From Treponema sp. (GTDB lineage: Bacteria; Spirochaetota; Spirochaetia; Treponematales; Breznakiellaceae), in NCBI GenBank assembly GCA_031278025.1, contig JAITLF010000094.1, forward strand, positions 1 to 6,626: a stretch of DNA of 6,626 nucleotides. The letters are read 5' to 3'. Of this stretch, positions 1 to 5,488 are shown in pieces (position 1 is the first letter of the stretch; each line of letters begins with the position of its first letter). Under the pieces are notes generated by a model. That model made no database searches. It was not told where the DNA came from and was given only the letters and a program-made list of their open reading frames with translations. Made by a program: the position numbers and the translations under genes.

Positions 1-49
1 AGCTGAAGACCAGGACACGGGACGACATTCTCCGGACAGTGGTGTACAC
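1..49 (-). CDS. Start of an unidentified gene leaving the window (partial)
   Basis: A GTG codon at 49-47 on the minus strand lies seven bases after a textbook AGGAGG. It opens a frame running to the window edge, giving MYTTVRRMSSRVLVFS. A second possible start is the in-frame ATG at 28-26, but the strong ribosome binding site is well placed only for the GTG. Sixteen residues are too few to name a family. The segment is basic and then turns hydrophobic, which would also fit a membrane protein, but nothing more can be said. It is in the same direction as the FAD-protein gene, 109 bases downstream of that gene's stop, so it may be a further gene of the same transcription unit. Confidence 0.4.
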   Translation of the reverse strand, partial: MYTTVRRMSSRVLVFS

Positions 50-56
50 GACGTAT

Positions 57-62
57 CCTCCT
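57..62 (-). promoter_or_regulatory. Ribosome binding site AGGAGG
   Basis: Minus-strand AGGAGG is separated by seven bases (56-50) from a GTG codon at 49-47. This is a perfect consensus Shine-Dalgarno at ideal spacing, and it is the main reason to believe a gene begins at the left edge. Confidence 0.5.
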
Positions 63-81
63 TAACGACAGGCTGCCGGGC

Positions 82-99
82 CGGACTTGGGGAAGTCCG
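82..99. other. Perfect 7-bp hairpin in the intergenic gap
   Basis: CGGACTT, four G bases and AAGTCCG form a perfect 7-bp stem with a 4-base loop. An outer GGCT (71-74) can pair with AGCC (107-110). It sits between the stop of the FAD-protein gene (159) and the putative next start (49). Read in the minus direction no T-run follows, so it is not a classical intrinsic terminator. It could be an mRNA-stabilising or processing structure, or a weak terminator. The rest of 50-158 shows no other feature that I can support. Confidence 0.45.
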
Positions 100-158
100 A
101 CTTGGAAGCCTAGGTTACCATAAATCCTGAAAGGCCGGTCTGTCAAGCACGCGCACGG

Positions 159-2219
159 TTATTTAGTGCGGAACACGGCCCCGGTCCGGTAATCGGCCCA
201 GACCTTTTCGAACCAGAGATCGCCTGAGGGGATGGGCCGCACCGGACGGAACAGGGAATGGACACTCTTTGTTTTGGGGTCGAAGAACGTGATAAGCGCT
301 TTGTCCTGAAAGGCGGTATCCGTTGCAAAGCCCCGTTCCGCCTGGCTTTTGAGGGCAACGGCATCGCCGGTATTAGCTTTACCGATGACAGCATCGCCGG
401 CAACGGCGAAGGACCCCCGGCTTAACCCGCCTGAATCCAGGTAGTAGCCTATTCCCCGGTGGAGGAGCCGGCTTAAAAGCAGAATCTCCCGGTACTTAAG
501 GGCCGTATCCAGTTCTTCCTCGGCGATCTCAAGGGTTTCCCGTTCCAGCGCCTCGATACGGGCCAGGCTCCGCCGTGTTTCCTCCCGGTTCCGCAAAATC
601 CCCGCCGTCCCACTGTTGAGATCCTGGAGGCGCCGCAGCTTTTCCGCGATTGACGGTTTTTCGCCGGTTTTTTTCCCGTCATTGTTGTTATCCGGGTCTC
701 CGCCGCCGGGGACCCGGCAGGCGAGTTCCCCCTCGAAGGCGGCCAGTTCATCCGCTGCCCTTTGGAGGATCTCCGCCGTGCCGCCGAACCAGGGGTCGTT
801 CTTCAGGTAAAAACCGGCGATGTAGGAGGCCGCCCGCAGCCCCCCAACCTGCCCCGCGTTCAGGGCGCTGCCACCGGGCCGGCGCGCCCCGTGGCTTCCG
901 GCGCATTCCCCCACGGCAAAGAGGTGTTTCACCGATGTTTCCCACCAGATATTCAGTTCCGCGCCGCCGTTGTGGTGCTGGGGCAGCACGTCGATCTCCA
1001 GGTATTCGTTTTCCAGATCGATGCCCTTTGACCGGTATAGTTCAAGGGCCGGGGGGTTAAGCCGCTCCAGGCGTTCCAGCGGCGTGGCCCCCAGAGCGCC
1101 GGACCTGCTAAGGTAATCCCGGGCCTCCCCCCCAATGGCGGCCAGGTCGAAGTTACCAATCCGGTTATCGCCCCGGGGGTTCCGCGTAAAATCCAGGTAC
1201 ACCCGCCTCCCCTTAAGCCGCCGCTCGATGTAGACGGCGATGTCGATGATCGAGGAGCCCCCCCTTCCCGTCTTTTCCGCGCTGAAGGGCCACTGGTAGC
1301 CCTTACGGAACACCGCCGCCGCCAGTTCCCCGGTGGAGGAATAGTACCCGTTGAGGAATTCGTTCTCATGCCCCCCCTCGTCGATGGAAAGGTAGCGGGG
1401 GATCGCCTGCTGGTAGCTCCCCGAAAGGTTCCAGCGGAATTTTACCGACCCGATGCCGTACTGCCATTCGGTAATATTGGCAAAGCGGACTCCCTCCCGG
1501 GCCAGGATTCCGGAGGAGCCGAACTGTTCCGGGGGGTAGACGGTCCGGCGGAAGAGGCCGGGGGTTCCGCCGCCGGCGAAGATAATGTTTTTTGCCGGGT
1601 ACAGGGTAAATGTCCCCTCCCCCAGGCAGAGGAGGGCAAAGGCCCGGCGGCCCCCGCCGTTTTCACCATTCCCGCCGCCCTCAGCGGTACAGAGGATCTT
1701 GATCACACGGGTTTTGTCGATCAGCGCGATACCCTTACGGAAGGCCTCCCGTTCCAGGGCCTCGGTCATGGCCTTTGAGGTGTAGGGACCGATGGAGGAG
1801 GCCCGGCGGCGGCTGTCGTGGTCCGTTTGGTAACCGGGGAATTCGCCGTATGTGTTATGGGGAAAGGGTACCCCCAGGGATACCAGATGAAAAAATTCTT
1901 CCAGGGAGTGGGCGGCCTCGCAGAGGGCAATGTCGCCGTCCATGGCGCCTCCGGAAAAAAGGGTTTCCGCCATGCTCCGGGGGGAATCCCCCTCCGCCCC
2001 GGCGCAGGCGACCTTGTAGTAGGTCTGTTTGTCCGAGCCGGTGTTTCGGGAGGTCCCCCTGAACCGGTCTTCGGAGATGATGGCGATATTCTCAACGCCG
2101 GAGTCAACAAGGTGGACGGCGGCGTTGTAGCCCGCCGCGCCGGTACCGATCACCAGGCAGTCGTAGACCCGGTCGATTAGTTTTACTGTTTTTTCAAGAA
2201 CGTGCAGCCGCGGAACCAT
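159..2219 (-). CDS. FAD-dependent oxidoreductase, fumarate reductase / succinate dehydrogenase flavoprotein family
   Basis: A 686-residue cytoplasmic flavoprotein with no signal peptide. The FAD Rossmann motif GTGAAG is at residues 25-30, followed by a GTSRNTG segment (55-61) typical of the SDH/FrdA/NadB fold. A GGG motif near 216 and the C-terminal FAD-domain signature (AVGECAGSHGARRPGG, about 435-450) follow. A QHHNGG stretch (414-419) and the Arg pair at 446-447 sit where family members bind a dicarboxylate-like substrate. The region after 520 is mostly helical, like the SDH C-terminal domain. Two glycine/asparagine-rich inserts (181-190 and 504-520) look like loops. Family members transfer hydride between FAD and an activated C=C or C-C bond, but the substrate here is unknown. 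The ATG at 2219 overlaps the upstream OYE gene by 26 bases and has only a weak ribosome binding site, so translational coupling is likely. Family is secure, function is not. Confidence 0.9.
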   Translation of the reverse strand: MVPRLHVLEKTVKLIDRVYDCLVIGTGAAGYNAAVHLVDSGVENIAIISEDRFRGTSRNTGSDKQTYYKVACAGAEGDSPRSMAETLFSGGAMDGDIALCEAAHSLEEFFHLVSLGVPFPHNTYGEFPGYQTDHDSRRRASSIGPYTSKAMTEALEREAFRKGIALIDKTRVIKILCTAEGGGNGENGGGRRAFALLCLGEGTFTLYPAKNIIFAGGGTPGLFRRTVYPPEQFGSSGILAREGVRFANITEWQYGIGSVKFRWNLSGSYQQAIPRYLSIDEGGHENEFLNGYYSSTGELAAAVFRKGYQWPFSAEKTGRGGSSIIDIAVYIERRLKGRRVYLDFTRNPRGDNRIGNFDLAAIGGEARDYLSRSGALGATPLERLERLNPPALELYRSKGIDLENEYLEIDVLPQHHNGGAELNIWWETSVKHLFAVGECAGSHGARRPGGSALNAGQVGGLRAASYIAGFYLKNDPWFGGTAEILQRAADELAAFEGELACRVPGGGDPDNNNDGKKTGEKPSIAEKLRRLQDLNSGTAGILRNREETRRSLARIEALERETLEIAEEELDTALKYREILLLSRLLHRGIGYYLDSGGLSRGSFAVAGDAVIGKANTGDAVALKSQAERGFATDTAFQDKALITFFDPKTKSVHSLFRPVRPIPSGDLWFEKVWADYRTGAVFRTK

Positions 2220-3357
2220 GCTTCATTACCGATTTGTAGTAATCGTTGTAGACCACGCAGCCGTCGTTAAGCTGGGCCGCCATGAGCCTTGAACAGCCAG
2301 AACAGAGGACACACCAGTTTACCGCCTCCCCGTTCCGGTACTTTTCGGGGGTCAGGGGATCGGCGAATATCTGGCGGCCAAAACCGCAGAGATCCGTATA
2401 AGCCTTGCCCAGCATTTCTTTCATCATCGCCGGGGCCTCCGCCTTGTAGCTGCTGTAGGCGGAACCTATCACCCTAAGAGCCCGGTTCTCCCGGCTTACC
2501 AGTTTCTTTACGGTTTTGGCGTAACGCAGGTGGTGGTAGGCCAGGTACTTGGAGGGCTCCGTGGGGCGGGTTATGGCCCCCGTCAGGGCGGGGATTCCGG
2601 CGGAGACGTTAACATAGTCCATCCCCAGATCGTCCATGAGCCGCACCACATCAAGCATTTCCCCCAGGTCCTCGATGATCTCGTCCGGGCCGCCCGTACC
2701 GCAGCCCCCGCGGATCCCCTCGTACAGGGAAAGCCGGGAACCTAAAATAAAATCCTCCGACCGGCACCGCTGCCGGATCGCCTCCACCCCCTCCCGCAGG
2801 AGGCGGGTCCGGTTTTCAAAAGATCCGCCCCACTTGTCCTTCCGGATATTGGAGGGCCTGAGTGTTTCCGCCCCCAGGTAGCCGTGGCACATCTTAAAGT
2901 CTATGCCGTCCGCCCCGGCTTCCTCCGCCAAAAGTGCGGCCTCAATAAAACTGTTTTTGATGTTTTCAATTTCACCGCTTGAAAGGCGGCGGCACTCCCC
3001 GCCGGAAAGATTCACCCGTTCCGAAAAGGCCCCCGACCGCTCCCCCGAATGGGTCAACTGGAAAAACAAAAGGCCCTGGGGATTCTCCTGTTTGAAAAGT
3101 TCCACCAGCCGCTTAAAGCCGTCCAGGTTTTTCCTGTTCAGGATCATGCCGTTTATCCGGGCAAGGCTGGCTTCCGATACCGAAAGGGCCTCGGTGATAA
3201 CCAGGCCCCAGCGGCCCCGGGCAAGGTTCCGGTAGCGCTCCAGGGTCCGTTCTGATGGACAGCCCGCACCGTCATTCCCCTCCATAGCCTGAGCGGTAAA
3301 CCGGTTGGCAGCCGTTTTGTTTTTGATCGTTACCGGGGAAAATAGAATGTCTTCCAT
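2194..3357 (-). CDS. NADH:flavin oxidoreductase (old yellow enzyme family) with Fe-S cysteines
   Basis: An FMN-binding TIM-barrel ene-reductase of 387 residues counted from the chosen start. Family landmarks are NRF (18-20), QLTHSG (100-105), HGYL (158-161), KWGGSFENR (175-183) and GFGRQIFADP (325-334). Cysteines 349, 352, 355 and 367 (CX2CX2CX11C) match the 4Fe-4S site of the trimethylamine dehydrogenase and 2,4-dienoyl-CoA reductase branch. Unlike those enzymes (about 650-730 residues) it ends right after the cluster and lacks the C-terminal FAD/NAD(P)-binding half. Electrons must therefore arrive from a partner or directly from NAD(P)H. The first His of the usual HxxH active-site pair is Lys155; His158 is kept. 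The frame is open to 3468, but the ATG at 3357 is preferred: AGGCGG lies six bases upstream, homology begins at MEDILFSPV, and a longer start would run deep into the SDR gene. Substrate unknown. Confidence 0.9.
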   Translation of the reverse strand: MEDILFSPVTIKNKTAANRFTAQAMEGNDGAGCPSERTLERYRNLARGRWGLVITEALSVSEASLARINGMILNRKNLDGFKRLVELFKQENPQGLLFFQLTHSGERSGAFSERVNLSGGECRRLSSGEIENIKNSFIEAALLAEEAGADGIDFKMCHGYLGAETLRPSNIRKDKWGGSFENRTRLLREGVEAIRQRCRSEDFILGSRLSLYEGIRGGCGTGGPDEIIEDLGEMLDVVRLMDDLGMDYVNVSAGIPALTGAITRPTEPSKYLAYHHLRYAKTVKKLVSRENRALRVIGSAYSSYKAEAPAMMKEMLGKAYTDLCGFGRQIFADPLTPEKYRNGEAVNWCVLCSGCSRLMAAQLNDGCVVYNDYYKSVMKHGSAAARS

Positions 3358-3363
3358 AACGTG

Positions 3364-3369
3364 CCGCCT
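3364..3369 (-). promoter_or_regulatory. Ribosome binding site of the OYE-family gene
   Basis: Minus-strand AGGCGG, six bases before the ATG at 3357-3355, overlaps the TAG stop of the SDR gene (3370-3368). It fixes the start at 3357 rather than at the longer open frame, and it suggests coupled translation of the two genes. Confidence 0.6.
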
Positions 3370-4135
3370 ACAGCCGCCGGATGTGAAAACCGCCGTCCAC
3401 ATCAACGTAGTTTCCCGTGGTGTAGAGAAAAGCGTCGGAGGCGAATACCGCCGCTGCCTTTCCCACATCCTCCGCCGTGCCCCAGCGGGTAATGGGGAAG
3501 GCCCCGCCGGCGATAAGGGCGTCGTACTTTTCCTTTACCCCACTGGTCATATCGGTGGCGATGATCCCCGGCCGGATCTCGTGGACGTAGATCCCCTCCC
3601 CAGCGAGGCGCTGGGCGTAGAGCTTGGTGAGCATGGAAAGCCCCGCCTTGGACACGCAGTACTCCCCCCGGTTGATTGAACATACCTCGGCGGAGCAGGA
3701 ACCGATGTTGATAATGGTTCCCCGTTTCTTCCCCTCCACCGGCTGCCTGAGCATCTGCCGGGCCGCAAGCTGGGTAAGGAACATCACCGCCTTCGTGTTG
3801 ATCCCCAGGACCCGGTCAAAACTTTCCTCGCTCATTTCCAACAGGTCTGCCCTTTTTTCCGGGGCCACCCCCGCGTTGTTGACCAGCACATGGACGCCGC
3901 CAAAAGCCCCCAGCGCCTCCGCTACGATCCGCTCCCTATCGGCAGCGGTGTTCACATCGGCCCGCAGGTAACGGACGCCCCTGCCGCGCTCTTCCAGCGT
4001 CCGTAAGTTTTCCGCACAGTCCTCCCGCTCCCGCCGCCCCACAATAAAGGTGTTAAACCCATCCTCCGCCAGGGCCAGGGCAATGGCAAAACCGATGCCC
4101 CGTGAGCCACCGGTGATAATCGCCGTCTTCGTCAT
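3368..4135 (-). CDS. Short-chain dehydrogenase/reductase (SDR), NADP(H) likely
   Basis: A 255-residue classical SDR, the usual length. The cofactor motif TGGSRGIG is at residues 8-15. Arg34/Arg35 follow the second strand, which favours NADP(H) by family rules. Asp60 precedes Val61, and NNAG is at 86-89. The catalytic set is Asn113, Ser146, Tyr159 and Lys163 (YCVSK), followed by PG at 189-190. Such proteins are often auto-annotated as 3-oxoacyl-ACP reductase (FabG), but no fatty-acid genes are nearby, and a ketone/alcohol conversion in the same pathway as the two flavoproteins downstream is more likely. Its ATG overlaps the stop of a dehydrogenase remnant (TAATG), with GAGGAG eight bases upstream. 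Function beyond SDR is unresolved. Confidence 0.92.
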   Translation of the reverse strand: MTKTAIITGGSRGIGFAIALALAEDGFNTFIVGRREREDCAENLRTLEERGRGVRYLRADVNTAADRERIVAEALGAFGGVHVLVNNAGVAPEKRADLLEMSEESFDRVLGINTKAVMFLTQLAARQMLRQPVEGKKRGTIINIGSCSAEVCSINRGEYCVSKAGLSMLTKLYAQRLAGEGIYVHEIRPGIIATDMTSGVKEKYDALIAGGAFPITRWGTAEDVGKAAAVFASDAFLYTTGNYVDVDGGFHIRRL

Positions 4136-4143
4136 TATGAAAA

Positions 4144-4149
4144 CTCCTC
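4144..4149 (-). promoter_or_regulatory. Ribosome binding site of the SDR gene
   Basis: Minus-strand GAGGAG is eight bases before the ATG at 4135-4133. It lies inside the last codons of the upstream remnant frame, so the SDR start remains efficient although the upstream gene is broken. Confidence 0.65.
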
Positions 4150-4299
4150 AATCTTTACCTCTTGGGTAAGTTCTTTTCCGTTTATAAAGCGTTCAGCCTC
4201 ATCAACCACATCCCCAAACATACGATCATGCCAGGCTGAACAATGACCTCCCCTATGCGGAGTACATCTCACTTTATCGTATTTTGAAAAGATGATCGA

Positions 4300-4319
4300 T
4301 ACTTCGGAATACTTCGGAA
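4300..4319. repeat. Exact 10-bp tandem duplication
   Basis: TACTTCGGAA occurs twice back to back. With the flanking A at 4299 the period-10 tract is 21 bases. Ten is not a multiple of three, so gain of one copy shifts the frame of the dehydrogenase remnant on the minus strand. Confidence 0.9.
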
Positions 4320-4339
4320 GAAGGCTCTTTGTCATACCC

Positions 4340-4377
4340 ATCAAAAAATATAATTGTATAAAATTCTGATTTTTGAT
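4340..4377. repeat. 8-bp inverted repeat in the divergent control region
   Basis: ATCAAAAA (4340-4347) and TTTTTGAT (4370-4377) are perfect inverted copies with a 22-base spacer and centres 30 bp apart. They flank the -35 and most of the spacer of the candidate plus-strand promoter, and the right arm touches its -10. This could be an operator for a dimeric regulator binding one DNA face. AT-rich sequence makes chance repeats more likely, so confidence is moderate. Confidence 0.4.
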
Positions 4378-4382
4378 ATTAT
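4354..4382 (+). promoter_or_regulatory. Candidate sigma-70-type promoter for the dehydrogenase/TIM-barrel operon
   Basis: TTGTAT (4354-4359), a 17-base spacer and TATTAT (4377-4382) make a good vegetative promoter. Transcription would begin near 4389, giving a leader of about 70 bases. No equally convincing minus-strand promoter was found for the SDR operon; several TA-rich -10-like stretches exist but lack a matching -35. Confidence 0.5.
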
Positions 4383-4404
4383 TACTTCATGTAAATCTAA
4401 GGTT

Positions 4405-4435
4405 GCTTTCCAAAAAACTGAAGTTTTGGGAAAGC
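4405..4435 (+). other. Leader hairpin upstream of the dehydrogenase
   Basis: GCTTTCC (4405-4411) pairs perfectly with GGAAAGC (4429-4435). Inside it, after one mismatch, four A-T pairs (AAAA at 4413-4416 with TTTT at 4424-4427) extend the stem. It would lie in the mRNA leader, about 20 bases before the start. It is immediately followed by the small palindrome CCTCTAAGAGG (4435-4445). No T-run follows, so it is not an ordinary terminator. It could affect leader stability or access to the ribosome binding site. Confidence 0.45.
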
Positions 4436-4443
4436 CTCTAAGA

Positions 4444-4453
4444 GGGGGGGAGG
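4444..4453 (+). promoter_or_regulatory. Ribosome binding site containing a G7 tract
   Basis: Seven G bases (4444-4450) run into AGG, forming GGAGG at 4449-4453. It stands four bases from the GTG at 4458 and 13 from the in-frame ATG at 4467, so the start choice is ambiguous. GCCTC at 4434-4438 is complementary to GAGGC at 4450-4454 and could cover this site. Confidence 0.6.
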
Positions 4454-4457
4454 CATT

Positions 4458-5474
4458 GTGGAAATTATGAAAGCAATTTTTATGGTTTTTGAAAATTATG
4501 AAATCCTGGAGAAGGTATACAGTTCCGGAGCGAGGAAAATCCTTTCGGGAAAGACTGTTTTTCTGGAGCCCCTAACCAATTCGGCTGAACTTGAAAAAAG
4601 ACGGAATGAATTGAATGAAGTTACCTTTATTTTTTCCACCTGGGGTATGCCGGCCTTAAGCGAAGGGCAGATAGAGGAGTTTTTCCCCGCCTTAAAAGCG
4701 GTGTTCTACGCCGCCGGATCGGTACAGGCCTTTGCCGTCCCCTTTCTCTCCCGGAGGATCAGAATATTCAGCGCCGCTGACGCCAACGCGGTACCGGTCA
4801 TCGAATTCACGACGGCCCAGATCATCCTGGCGAACAAGGGTTTTTTCGGTTCTTCCCTTTTGTACAGCGCCGGAGAACACGGCGAAGCCCGCCGGCATTT
4901 CGGTTTTTTCCCCGGTAACTTCGATACCAGGATCGGTATTATCGGCGCCGGGAAAATAGGCCGCGGGGTTATAGCCAAACTCAAAGAACACCATCTTGAT
5001 ATAAGGGTCTTTGATCCGTTTCTGGATGCCGCAAACGCGGCAGCCCTGGGGGTGAAAAAATGTGAAACCCTGGAAGAGCTTTTCTCTTCCTGTTTCGTTG
5101 TTTCCAATCACCTGGCGAACAGCAAACAAACCGAAAAAATGCTTCAATACCGGCATTTCAGCCTGATGGATGATCACGGGGTATTTATCAATACCGGACG
5201 GGGTCAACAGGTTATTGAGGAGGACCTTGTGAGGGCTTTCACCGAGAAACCGGGCCGTACAGCCCTGCTGGATGTTACCTGGCCCGAACCTGTTGAAAAA
5301 GGCCATCCTTTTTTCACTATGAAGAATATAATCCTTACACCCCATATTGCCGGTTCCAGCGGAAAGGAGCTTGCCAGGCTAGGGGATTACATGGCCGATG
5401 AGTTTGAGAGGTTCCTTGAGGGCCGGCCTCTCAGATACGAAATAAGCGCCTCCATGCTGGCGACTATGGCGTAA
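4458..5474 (+). CDS. D-isomer-specific 2-hydroxyacid dehydrogenase
   Basis: A 338-residue NAD-dependent dehydrogenase of the phosphoglycerate/glyoxylate reductase superfamily, of normal length. The Rossmann motif GAGKIG is at residues 163-168, with Asp186 after the next strand, which favours NAD(H). The family catalytic set is visible: Arg248 (NTGRG), Glu277 (WPEP) and His296 (TPHIAGS). The N-terminal substrate-binding half carries AAGSVQ (85-90) and a DANAVPVIEFT segment (108-118). Enzymes of this family interconvert 2-keto acids and D-2-hydroxy acids; the substrate here is not evident. The start is GTG at 4458, or ATG at 4467 three codons on. The next gene follows after 14 bases, so the two are probably cotranscribed. 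Pairing with a sugar-phosphate isomerase-like gene suggests a sugar-acid or sugar-derived substrate, which is inference. A broken relative of this gene lies head-to-head at 4135-4344. Confidence 0.92.
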   Translation: MEIMKAIFMVFENYEILEKVYSSGARKILSGKTVFLEPLTNSAELEKRRNELNEVTFIFSTWGMPALSEGQIEEFFPALKAVFYAAGSVQAFAVPFLSRRIRIFSAADANAVPVIEFTTAQIILANKGFFGSSLLYSAGEHGEARRHFGFFPGNFDTRIGIIGAGKIGRGVIAKLKEHHLDIRVFDPFLDAANAAALGVKKCETLEELFSSCFVVSNHLANSKQTEKMLQYRHFSLMDDHGVFINTGRGQQVIEEDLVRAFTEKPGRTALLDVTWPEPVEKGHPFFTMKNIILTPHIAGSSGKELARLGDYMADEFERFLEGRPLRYEISASMLATMA

Positions 5475-5488
5475 AGGTAAGACAAAAC

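Larger units (their letters stand above)
4135..4344 (-). pseudogene. 3' remnant of a D-2-hydroxyacid dehydrogenase gene
   Basis: The open frame encodes only about 69 residues, but its C-terminal part matches the end of the D-isomer 2-hydroxyacid dehydrogenase family. It has CTPHRGGH, where the family has its catalytic TPH, then a DEAERFINGKELTQEV tail. The intact relative at 4458-5474 ends with the equivalent TPHIAGS, then DEFERFLEGRPLRYEI. About 270 N-terminal residues (substrate and NAD domains) are absent, and an AT-rich control region lies where they should be. Inside it, TACTTCGGAA is repeated exactly in tandem (4300-4319). Removing one copy puts GYDKEPSSEV in frame, recreating the EP catalytic-Glu motif 16 residues before TPH (15 in the intact relative). 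So it carries both a 5' loss and a frameshifting duplication. Its stop overlaps the SDR start as TAATG, suggesting the intact ancestor was the operon's first gene. A small functional protein is possible but unlikely. Confidence 0.75.

Noticed and set aside
82..99. Intrinsic terminator of the FAD-protein gene
   Set aside because: The stem is good but no T-run follows in the direction of transcription, so only a generic hairpin is reported.
361..405. Repeated CATCGCCGG motif as a possible regulatory or mobile repeat
   Set aside because: The two copies encode the similar peptides GDAVIG and GDAVAL within the FAD protein; this is coding-level similarity in a short segment.
1368..2180. Several plus-strand open frames of 95-136 codons opposite the FAD-protein gene
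   Set aside because: They are Gly/Pro/Arg-rich translations of GC-rich antisense sequence with no motifs, overlapping one another in different frames.
3358..3468. 37-residue N-terminal extension of the OYE-family protein
   Set aside because: It overlaps the SDR gene by about 100 bases and lacks family similarity, whereas the ATG at 3357 has a proper ribosome binding site and the conserved N-terminus.
3368..4135. Calling the SDR gene fabG
   Set aside because: Automatic annotation would suggest it, but there is no fatty-acid context and the motifs define only the SDR superfamily.
4692..5345. Long minus-strand open frame (217 codons) opposite the dehydrogenase
   Set aside because: It lies wholly within a well-supported plus-strand gene and shows no recognisable motif, so it is treated as an antisense shadow.
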